A stretch of DNA of 64,000 nt from NCBI RefSeq assembly GCF_020520425.1, contig NC_079487.1:85441141-85505140 (forward strand). The letters run 5' to 3'. The notes below the pieces were generated by a model that saw only the letters and a list, made by a program, of their open reading frames with translations, had not been told where the DNA came from and made no database searches. The number at the start of each line of letters is the position of its first letter. The first letter of the stretch is position 1. Made by a program: the position numbers and the translations under genes. Source of the stretch: Spinacia oleracea. Taxonomy: Eukaryota; Streptophyta; Magnoliopsida; Caryophyllales; Amaranthaceae. Below are positions 55,581-64,000 of this stretch, piece by piece.

Positions 55581-57513
55581 CCTTGTCCTTTTTCAGTTTG
55601 AAAACCCATTTGCTTCCAATGGCTTGGTAGCCATCTGGCAAATCGACCAAATCCCATACTTGGTTTTCAGACATGGAGTCTAATTCAGATTGCATGGCTT
55701 CTTGCCATTGCTTGGAGCTAGGGCTCGTCATAGCTTGTTTGTAAGTCGCAGGTTCATCACTTTCAAGTAATAGAACGTCATAGCTCTCGTTCGTCAAAAT
55801 ACCTAAGTACCTTTCCGGTTGAGATCTATATCTTTGCGATCTACGCGGGGTAACATTTCTAGATTGACCATGATTCTCACCAGATTCTTCTAAAGATCTC
55901 TGAGTTTCATCCTGAATGTCATCTTGAGCATTCTCTAGAGTTTGTTGTTCGACTCGAATTTCTTCGAGGTCTACTTTTCTCCCACTTGTCATTTTGGAAA
56001 TGTGATCTTTCTCCAAAAAGACACCATCTCGAGCAACAAACACTTTGTTCTCAGATGTATTGTAGAAGTAATACCCCTTTGTTTCCTTTGGATAGCCCAC
56101 AAGGATACATTTGTCAGATATTGGATGAAGTTTGTCTGAAATTAATCGTTTGACGTATACTTCACATCCCCAAATCTTAAGAAAAGACACATTTGGAGGC
56201 TTTCCAAACCATAATTCGTATGGAGTCTTTTCGACAGCTTTAGACGGAGCTCTATTTATAGTGAGTGCAGCTGTATTTAGTGCATGTCCCCAAAATTCTA
56301 ATGGAAGTTTGGCCTGACCCATCATTGACCTGACCATGTCTAGCAAGGTTCTGTTCCTCCGTTCCGACACACCGTTCCATTGTGGTGTTCCAGGAGGAGT
56401 CAATTCTGATAGAATTCCACATTCTTTCAGATGGTCATCAAATTCATAGCTCAGATATTCACCGCCTCTATCAGACCGCAGTGCCTTAATCTTCTTGCCT
56501 AATTGATTCTCTACTTCACTCTGAAATTCCTTGAATTTGTCAAAGGATTCAGACTTATGCTTCATTAGGTAGACATAACCATATCTACTGAAGTCATCAG
56601 TGAAAGTGATAAAGTAGCTGAAACCACCTCTAGCATTTGTACTCATTGGTCCACATACATCTGTATGGATTAAACCCAATAGTTCATTTTCTCTTTCTCC
56701 AACTTTAGAGAAAGGTTGCTTTGTCATTTTGCCAAGTAAACATGATTCGCATTTACCATAATCCTCTAAGTCAAATGGTTCTAGAATTCCTTCCTTTTGA
56801 AGTCTTTCTAAGCGTTTCAAGTTTATATGGCCTAATCGACAATGCCACAGATAGGTGAGATCTGAATCATCCTTTTTGGCCTTTTTGGTATTTATGTTAT
56901 ATACTTGTTTGTCGTGATCTAATAAATAAAGTCCATTGACTAATCTAGCAGATCCATAAAACATCTCTTTAAAATAAAACGAACAACTATTGTCTTTTAT
57001 TAAAAAGGAAAATCCCGTAGCATCTAAGCAAGAAACTGAAATGATGTTTTTAGTAAGACTTGGAACATGGAAACATTCTTCCAGTTCCAAAACTAGCCCG
57101 GAGGGCAACGACAAATAATAAGTTCCTACAGCTAATGCAGCAATCCGTGCTCCATTTCCCACTCGTAGGTCGACTTCACCCTTGCTTAACTTTCTACTTC
57201 TTCTTAGTCCCTGTGGATTGGAACATAAGTGTGAGCCACAACCTGTATCTAATACCCAAGAAGTTGAATTAGCAAGTATACAGTCTATAACGAAAATACC
57301 TGAAGATGGAACGACTGTTCCGTTCTTCTGATCTTCCTTTAGCTTTGGACATTCTCTTTTGTAATGGCCTATTTCATCACAATAAAGACAGCTTGATGTG
57401 GACTTGTCCTGCTTTGATTTAGCATTGCCCTTGGACTTTCCACCTTTCTTGAACGGTCTCCTTCTAGCCTTGAGTAAATCTTTGGCTTCACAGTCCAGTA
57501 TTATTTCAGCCTT
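55552..57513 (-). CDS. Copia pol, zinc knuckle, protease and integrase part
   Basis: Open from just after the gag TGA to the frameshift stop. In order: CCHC knuckle (CLYCDEIGHYKREC, about 57353-57394), protease (WVLDTGCGSHLC, about 57229-57264), the pre-integrase HHCC zinc finger (LWHCRLGHIN to CESCLLGKM), and the integrase core with D (HTDVCGPM), D (RSDRGGEY) and E (GVSERRNRTL), then W-VKRLISDKL and the C-terminal region. It then enters the reverse transcriptase start (GSKWVFKLKKDKDG) before the frameshift. All catalytic residues are present. Confidence 0.88.
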   Translation of the reverse strand, partial: KAEIILDCEAKDLLKARRRPFKKGGKSKGNAKSKQDKSTSSCLYCDEIGHYKRECPKLKEDQKNGTVVPSSGIFVIDCILANSTSWVLDTGCGSHLCSNPQGLRRSRKLSKGEVDLRVGNGARIAALAVGTYYLSLPSGLVLELEECFHVPSLTKNIISVSCLDATGFSFLIKDNSCSFYFKEMFYGSARLVNGLYLLDHDKQVYNINTKKAKKDDSDLTYLWHCRLGHINLKRLERLQKEGILEPFDLEDYGKCESCLLGKMTKQPFSKVGERENELLGLIHTDVCGPMSTNARGGFSYFITFTDDFSRYGYVYLMKHKSESFDKFKEFQSEVENQLGKKIKALRSDRGGEYLSYEFDDHLKECGILSELTPPGTPQWNGVSERRNRTLLDMVRSMMGQAKLPLEFWGHALNTAALTINRAPSKAVEKTPYELWFGKPPNVSFLKIWGCEVYVKRLISDKLHPISDKCILVGYPKETKGYYFYNTSENKVFVARDGVFLEKDHISKMTSGRKVDLEEIRVEQQTLENAQDDIQDETQRSLEESGENHGQSRNVTPRRSQRYRSQPERYLGILTNESYDVLLLESDEPATYKQAMTSPSSKQWQEAMQSELDSMSENQVWDLVDLPDGYQAIGSKWVFKLKKDKDGKLESFQS

Positions 57514-58161
57514 TCAGACAAGGTGAACAAATTCTGCAACTGTTTCTTCTCTTGGTTCACTTAGGTATAGTTGCTTGAAGCGACCAAACCCACTGTGTAG
57601 TGAATTGAGCAAGATAGAGACTGCCACCCTTTCGCTTATTGGTGTTCCTAGTAGACTTAGGCGATCAAAGTATGAACGCATAAGATCCACATGGAACCTC
57701 AGTGGGACGCCTACCCTCTGTTTAGTGCGAAGGATCTGAATATGTGTTTCTTGGACCTCCATCCTATAACACCTGTTGGGAGAACTAACCTTTAGACCAG
57801 ACATTGATTCAATCAACTCATGGACGTTCAGGTCCCTGTCCTCCGTGCTTCCGCGAGAGATATCCCTCAGATTCTTGATGAGCGTAAAAGGTTCATAGGC
57901 TACAAACCTTCTAGCCCAATCATCAGGGATATTGTTCAGCATGAGACTCATAACCTTTTTGAGATCCGCATCCCAGGCGTAAAATCTCTCAGGGGTCATG
58001 TCTCTGGCATAGTAGCTTGGCATGGGATGTGACAGTACATACTCAAGTCCATTGAGTTTGACTATTTCAACTAGCTTAGCTTCCCATTCAAGAAAATTTG
58101 CCAGGTTCAGCTTGACCATAAGCTCAGAACCTATGATGATGTTTTAATTGTTGTTTGCCAT
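57514..58161 (-). pseudogene. Copia gag, interrupted by two stop codons
   Basis: The natural start is probably the ATG at 58161-58159 (MANNN), but codon 6 is TAA (58146-58144). An internal ATG at 58119 opens a 201-aa frame (MVKLNLANFLEWEAKLVEIV on) that contains the copia gag helical domain. It ends at a TGA (57516-57514) beyond which the same frame continues into the zinc knuckle and protease. Copia elements normally make one gag-pol polyprotein, so the TGA most likely is a nonsense mutation. Programmed readthrough is less likely because the first stop and the pol frameshift also exist. Confidence 0.8.
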
Positions 58162-60930
58162 ATTTAAAAACTACAATCGAAAAGAATAAACAAATAAATA
58201 ACCATTCACAGTTTCTCTTAATAAACTTAAATTCTAGCATACATGCATAATTCAATGTTTATTAAGCATTTTATTCAAGTTATGTGTTCCGGCAGGTGTG
58301 AATAAAATGATTCCAAGATCCTAAAATCATTGAAGAACTAAGCACAGTTTGTCGACTTAATCCTAAAACATCTTAGGTAAGCAAAAGCCTTTTGCTAATA
58401 GTCTAGAAACTATTCTTGGTTGATAGGTACGTCTAAGAACTTATTAGGTAAACCTATCGATTTTGCCACGACATAAAAGGACTCCTTACTTATATCGTTG
58501 AGTTTCACCAAAACTAACATGTACTCACAATTATTTGTGTACCTTTCCCCTTTAGGACCAATAAGTAACACCTCGCTGAGCGAAAACTATTACTAGATTG
58601 ATGTAAAGGATATCCAAGCAAGTGTATATTTTGGCATGGCACCTTTTAACTCAATTTTTAAGTTTGGAACTTAAGGCTCTTACTATGTTGGTTAGATTTT
58701 AAGTGAACTAAAATCCTTAATCATGCAACATAATCAAGCTTTTGATCTCATGCATTTTAAGACATATTTAAAAGCAATAAATAACTTAAAACATGCATAA
58801 GATAAATGTGATCTAGTATGGCCCGACTTCATCTTGAAGCTTTAACTTCAAAGTCCGTCTTGAAAATCTCTGTGGGAGGCACCATTTTCTTCAAATAGGA
58901 TAAGCTATAATTAAAACTAATTACAACTATTTGATGGTACGAAGACCATATTTGAATTGAAAAACAACTTTGGTACTTTAGACCAATTACATTCAAATTA
59001 ATGGTACGCAGACCATATTTTCTATCCTATTTGGGCCATACTAGTCACTTCATAACCTGCAAAACAGTACATATACAATATATACCATTCACCCATTCAT
59101 TATCATGAATGGCCCACATAGCTGGTTAGTAAAACACATTATGCATCACGTAAACATTTGCAGCATTTAATCAAGGGCACCAATAATCTACCAATTATTC
59201 AGTCCTTATTAATTCTAATCAAGTTGTTTTAACCTTAAGGATTTGTAGACCTAATCAAGAGTTTATGACTAAAAAGGGCTCCCACTCAAACCAATAAATT
59301 CATATGCTTTACTAATTTTAAACATAAAAATGTATTTCTAGTCTAACCGGAAACATACAAATTTAATTAAAATTTAAAGCTCATATAAATTTATAATTGA
59401 ATCCAAAAGTTTAATTTAATTTCAGTCGTATTTAAATTAATTCATGATTTTAATTTTTGTAAAATAATTAGAATAAATAAAATTTATTATAATTACAATA
59501 TTCAAAATTAAAATCCAAGAAAATAATTTAAATTATTAATTTTAAAATTAATTAAAATTACGTAAACTGAAAATTTTAAATTAAAATTTCAAAACGAATT
59601 AATCGCAACGCAAACACCCTACGCATCGCACGCCCATGGGCCACACGCACACAGCCATCGCTGGCCATGTGCGCGCAGCCCATGCGCTGCGTTGCATAGC
59701 TGCTGCTGCTATCCTTCGCAAGGCTCCACGCGAGCTTGTGCTCGCTGCGCGCGCGCCAGCGCTCGATGCACGCGAGCCATCGCTCGCTGCATTCGCTCGC
59801 CAGCGCTTGCTGCATGCGAGCCAGGGCTCGCTGTGCGCGCTCGCCAGCGCTCGCTGTGCGAGCTCGCCAGCGCTCGCTGCGCGAGGCATCGACGCTGGGC
59901 GCAGCTCTCGTGGCACGCGAGCTTGCGCTCGCTGCGCGCACTTGTGCGAGGCAGTGCGCGTTGTGGCGCAGCTCGCTTGCTGCCCACACGCGACTGCCGT
60001 GCCTTGCCTTCGCCCATGCCCATTCGTCCATTGCTCATAGCCCACGACACAAGGCAGGGCTGCTGCCTTGTGCTCGTGCACCATGGCCTTGCTCATTGCA
60101 TTCGTGCCGCATGGGCGACGAGCTCCCTTGCTCGTCGTCACATGCCCGCACTATACAACACCCCTTAAGGGTAACACGTAGCGTCCATTGCTTTGTGCGT
60201 GCAAGTTATTTGAGCGAATCGCATAAAATTTAAAATTTTACATTTAAAATTAATGACAAATTAATAAATAATATTAATTTCATAATTTTAGGGCGAAAAA
60301 TCGAAAATTTATTATTCAATTGATTTCCGATTATCATGGATTCAAGCCTAGGTCATAAAAATTTAAAATTTATCATAAATTTACAATTTTTATGGTGGTT
60401 TTTAATCATAGGTATCTAATTAAATTATAATTAATTATGAAAATCAAATTAATTCTAAATTATTCTAATTTTCAACAAATTAATCATAATTACAAATTAG
60501 ATTGCATAATTAACAAGGCTAGGCATTCAAACTTGTTAAACATATACAGTAGGTCAATCAAAAATTCAAGATTTATCAACAAGAATCGCAAATATTTAAT
60601 TTAACATCTTAAATTTACGAAATTTTGCATTCGAAAAACTAAAACCTTCGAAAAGTCATAGTTAGGCTTCGAATTTGAGAATTCTGGGTTCGGCAGAAAA
60701 ATACTAATTTTGTCAAAATTTTTGAATGCCTTTTACATGCGGAATTGACACAAAAATCACTCGATTTGGATGAGTAACGAAGAAACTGCCGAAAAACTGC
60801 GTACGTATAATTAAATAAACGCAATTTGCAATTAATTAACAATTACGAAAATTAATCACCCCTTTTAATTCTTGCAAATTTGTAATATTTAACCATGTTC
60901 ATGCAATTTAGATTATGAAAATAATAAGAG
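58162..60930 (-). other. Long leader of element 3
   Basis: About 2.8 kb of non-coding sequence between the primer site and gag, with a CG-rich tandem-repeat block at 59640-60160. The open frames of 110-180 codons there, on both strands, come from CG-rich repeats without stops and are not genes. Partly shared with the truncated element at 10896-12834. Confidence 0.75.
59690..59960. repeat. CG-rich degenerate tandem array (GCTCGCCAGCGCTCGCTG units)
   Basis: At least eight diverged copies of an 18-24 bp unit around CAGCGCTCGCTGCGCGCG, inside the leader. High CpG content in otherwise AT-rich flanks. Confidence 0.8.
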
Positions 60931-60943
60931 GCTCGTGATACCA
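60931..60943 (-). other. Primer binding site of element 3
   Basis: Minus-strand TGGTATCACGAGC, one base after the 5' LTR end. Same variant as at 12821-12833. Confidence 0.7.
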
Positions 60944-60944
60944 C

Positions 60945-62310
60945 TGTTAGGTTATGATACATATGACAATTCATAAATCATGCGGAAACAACCATTAAGC
61001 CAGGAATACATATTATTTACACATAATCATATAGCATAGTTTAGAAGCATACTCTTTGTTGCGTGCCTTCCCTAGCTGCGCCCGAACCGAACAAGAACAA
61101 GTCTTTAGGACTCCAAGTGTCATCCCTCCGTAGATAGTCCACAGCACGTCCGGATCCGCCTTAAGATTGACCAACTAGAATCGCCCTTAAGGTACTAATG
61201 ATTTCGGCACTTTTAGGCAAGGTATGTGACTGAATTTTTCTCTCAAAAACTCACTTTGAATACTTGAAAACTCGTTATAAATTGTGAACCCAGGCCACAT
61301 ATTTATAGGGGTATGGAAAGAGAATTGGAATCCTACTAAGATACGAATTAATTAAATTAGAATCCTAGTGGAACTCTTATTTAATTAATTTATCTTTTAG
61401 GATTAGGAATTTAATCATTAAACGAATTCTATACGCTTTAGGATTCGAGTAACACACTTCGAGTAATACGCTAGCACCGCACGCAGGCCTTGCGGCCCAC
61501 GCACAGCGTCAGCCCACTCGTCACAGCCCCGCGCGCGCGCCCAAGCTTCGGCTGGGCCTGGCTTTTGCGCTGGGCCTGGTCGCATGCTTGGCGTGTGGTT
61601 GTTGCGCTTGGCTTGCTGGGCGATGGCCCGGCTTCGTGCTGGGCCTTCGTCTGGCAGGCCTCGTCCGATGCTAATTCGTACGATGCGCTTCCAATTAAAT
61701 TCTCGATTCCGGAATTCATTTCCGATACGAACAATATTTAATATTTCCGATTCCGGAATTAATTTCCGTTTCGAACAAATATTTAATATTTCCGTTTCCG
61801 GAATTATTTTCCGATTCCGATAATATTTCCGATTCAGACAATATTTCCGTTTCCGGCAATATTTCCGATTCCGGCAATATTTCTATTTCCGATAATATTT
61901 TCCGATATGTACGATGTTTCCGTTTCCGGCAACATTTACGACTTGGATAATATTTATATTTCCGATACGATCCATATTTCCGTTTCCGGCAATATCATCG
62001 TTTCCGGAGTATTCATTTCTTGCCTGTGACGATCTCAGCTCCCACTGGAACCAAGATCCGTCGATTCCGAATATCCATAGATGCCATTAAATACTTGATC
62101 CGTTTACGTACTATTTGTGTGACCCTACGGGTTCAGTCAAGAGTAAGCTGTGGATTAATATCATTAATTCCACTTGAACTGAAGCGGCCTCTAGCTAGGC
62201 ATTCAGCTCACTTGATCTCACTGAATTATTAACTTGTTAATTAATACTGAACCGCATTTATTAGACTTAACATAGAATGCATACTTGGACCAAGGGCATT
62301 ATTTCCTTCA
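60945..62310 (-). repeat. 5' LTR of element 3
   Basis: 1,366 bp, same length as the 3' LTR. Contains the element promoter, the GC-rich block (61480-61680) and the TTCCG/AATATT array (61690-62010). Confidence 0.9.
61301..61307 (-). promoter_or_regulatory. TATA box in the 5' LTR of element 3
   Basis: TATAAAT on the minus strand in the context CCCCTATAAATATGTGG, conserved in every family LTR in the window. It is followed in the sense direction by an AGTGAGTTTTTGAGAG start-like region. Confidence 0.65.
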
Positions 62311-62315
62311 AAATG

Positions 62316-63320
62316 TTCAGCCCTAATGTTTTACAACCATGGGCCTCGAACCCATCTTTAAAACAACTAGTGGAATTCAAAACTATGCTTTGATTTCCAG
62401 TGCCACAATGTGAGTGTTGTTTCTCACTTGTTGCATAGGTTTAGTTATCATGCTTTGCCAATCTTAATATCCTTTTCATCGAATATTCTTCGAGATATGA
62501 TGATAAGATCTTTTGAGTATGTTTATTTTGTGATCTAGTCTTTCTTGATACAATAGTGGTTCTACGCATTTCTCAATGAAGAACCATCAAGTTAGGAGAC
62601 GTTTTTCTTGCTTCAAGAGGGGTTCTACGCATTTTTCAATGAAGAACCATCAAGCCAGCAGATAGGTGATCTACCCAAGTTCAGTGAAGAACTTTAAACA
62701 ACCCTGTTCTATTGCTTCTTAAGCAATAATTACTTTTACTTCAACTTTATATGTTGCTAGTGATGCTTTGGTTGGATTACTTATCCAAGCAGTTCACAGA
62801 TATGTGGAAGACTTTCCAGCTGTATCTTAGAACATAGAAATTAATATTTAATTTCCCACGCAACAACTCATGGTCTCCGATCCATGTTGCCATTTCAAAA
62901 CACGATGCTCCACAGCTCGTCCTTGCCAATGGTTAACTCCAAAGGGATCTTGCTTGATCCTTTGCCGGCGTTTATGCGTGTAGCATCAATATTTAGCACA
63001 TCTTTATTTCCTTGAATCAAGAACTATTCCTATGTACTCTTTCAAGTACCATAAGTATTCTTGATCTCAATCTAGTTGATCTTCACTTAGATCAATAGAG
63101 ATTGGTATATGTTCGTTATGCCTAAAGCCATACGATACGTTTTTGGCGATCCTCATATTATATCATACATGATAAATTCTTTTGCAGAATAATTCCCAAT
63201 TGAATTCTATTCATGTAACTTTAGCTCATCTAGTTTCAGTAGATACTAATTCCAGCTAAATTCTTTGACATATAATATAGGTTAAGAATCTCATTTCGAT
63301 CCTTTGATGTTTAACTTAGT
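62316..63320 (-). pseudogene. Continuation of nested copia element 2 (degenerate pol 3' part)
   Basis: Inverse copy of 2640-3505 plus 4864-4950 of the first element (for example the blocks GTGGTTCTACGCATTTCTCA and CCTCATATTATATCATACAT). It corresponds to the end of RNase H and part of RT, with stops in all frames. A GGTTCTACGCATTT-TCAATG segment is locally duplicated (62568-62590 and 62621-62643). It ends abruptly at 63320. Confidence 0.7.
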
Positions 63321-63321
63321 C

Positions 63322-64000
63322 TGAGGGGGTCGAAAAAGCACGAGGCTAATGCGTGACCTCGTCCCTCGTGGGTGTGACGATTCTTTTTATTCAATCAAGT
63401 GTAATTGGATTCCCTGTGAGTATACACCCAATTGACTGGTAATATAGGAGTCGCCATTCAGTTTTTAACGACAATGAGAAAAACTGACAAAACCCGGTTA
63501 TCGTGACATAAAGGGAGTGCAATTATGTTTGACCACGACGGCCGTAGGTTCCCTTGTGATCCCTGGTGTGGGGATCTCTCAATATACACCCGCAAGGTAG
63601 AGATTGAGGGTTCGGGGGACTGTAACTACCGAGAGGAGTACTTCGCTCGTCGATAACTCCAGAGGCAGGATATCCTTACTAGCTCAGCATAAATAATTGA
63701 AGGGACATGCGTTAACTATTAAACTAATTTGAGTTGATTTTAGCAATATGCAACATATAATACTAGATCGATCGCGATTATCTGATTTACATAGCATTAA
63801 GGGACCTAGCATGATAATCCAATTTCCCAAAAATATTATATTTGTTAGGCGTGATAGAACAATCAGATTAGGTTAGTTTAACAGTTCATAAAAAGGGCGA
63901 GGAAAGCAGTTAAATCATCGAAAAGGGACACATTACGACGCACCCTTGAGAGGTGCGTCACGGTTCTCAGAAAACTAACCACTTTGACTTTGCTATTTCT
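63322..64000. mobile_element. Start of another LTR retrotransposon (probable gypsy LTR), runs out of the window
   Basis: The copia homology stops at 63320, and new sequence beginning TGAGGGGGTCGAAAAAGCAC follows. TG-start, a long non-coding run and an AGGAGTCGCCATTCAG motif recall Tat/Ogre-type gypsy LTRs, but no coding domain or second LTR is visible here. The lineage is a guess. Confidence 0.35.

Larger units (their letters stand above)
51943..62310 (-). mobile_element. Full-length Ty1/copia retrotransposon (element 3, 10.4 kb)
   Basis: LTRs of 1,366 bp at 51943-53308 (3') and 60945-62310 (5'). The 5-bp target duplication AAATG is perfect (51938-51942, 62311-62315). In sense order: 5' LTR, primer site, ~2.8-kb leader, gag, protease, integrase, reverse transcriptase, RNase H, polypurine tract, 3' LTR. 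I counted about 15 differences between the LTRs (about 99% identity), so the insertion is fairly young. Coding capacity is lost through three small lesions, described under gag and pol. Confidence 0.92.

Noticed and set aside
59576..60233. Overlapping 110-180 codon frames of alanine/arginine/serine
   Set aside because: Low-complexity CG-rich leader repeats read open in most frames. They are not protein genes.

Overview
The window is plant nuclear DNA from a eudicot. The evidence is spliced genes with GT-AG introns, AAACCCTAG-type telo-boxes in leaders, plant-type Ty1/copia, Ty3/gypsy and LINE elements, a tRNA-derived SINE, and Stowaway, MULE and hAT-like MITEs. The copia LTR family and the MITE set would suit a Caryophyllales genome (spinach/beet relatives), but that is a guess from general familiarity and not something the sequence proves.

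Layout. 1-14296: decayed retrotransposons. These are a Ty1/copia body with its 3' LTR (5740-7143) and an inverted solo LTR inside it (3506-4858), a deleted Tat-like Ty3/gypsy remnant with minisatellite arrays (7144-10895), and the 5' end of another copia element (10896-14296). 14309-24670: gene-poor DNA with a Stowaway MITE, two long-inverted-repeat elements and a MULE-like MITE built from ~70-bp repeats. 24673-38000: the gene island. It holds a C1D/Sas10-family nuclear RNA-processing gene (minus, five exons, 215 aa), a small coiled-coil protein gene (plus, four exons, 163 aa) and a five-zinc-finger protein gene (minus, three exons, 678 aa). A LINE fragment and GGGTCGGGTT-rich DNA lie between them. 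38500-64000: nested LTR retrotransposons with a SINE-in-MITE at their left edge.

The nests. In the first, a copia LTR (from 40208) is interrupted by a related LTR (41049-48185), which is interrupted by a ~3-kb gypsy-type solo LTR (41458-47550, 5-bp target duplication CAAGG), which holds a complete 3,006-bp gag-protease-only retrotransposon (43651-46656, duplication CACGG) whose two 518-bp LTRs read identically. In the second, three minus-strand copies of one copia family sit inside each other (48241, 49775, 51943). The innermost is a full-length 10.4-kb element (51943-62310, duplication AAATG) with gag and pol disabled by only a few point lesions.

The three host genes do not form a pathway. 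C1D should act in nuclear rRNA/snoRNA 3' processing with the exosome, and the zinc-finger protein is of the U1-type RNA-binding finger class. Almost everything else is explained by insertion, nesting, deletion and decay of mobile DNA.
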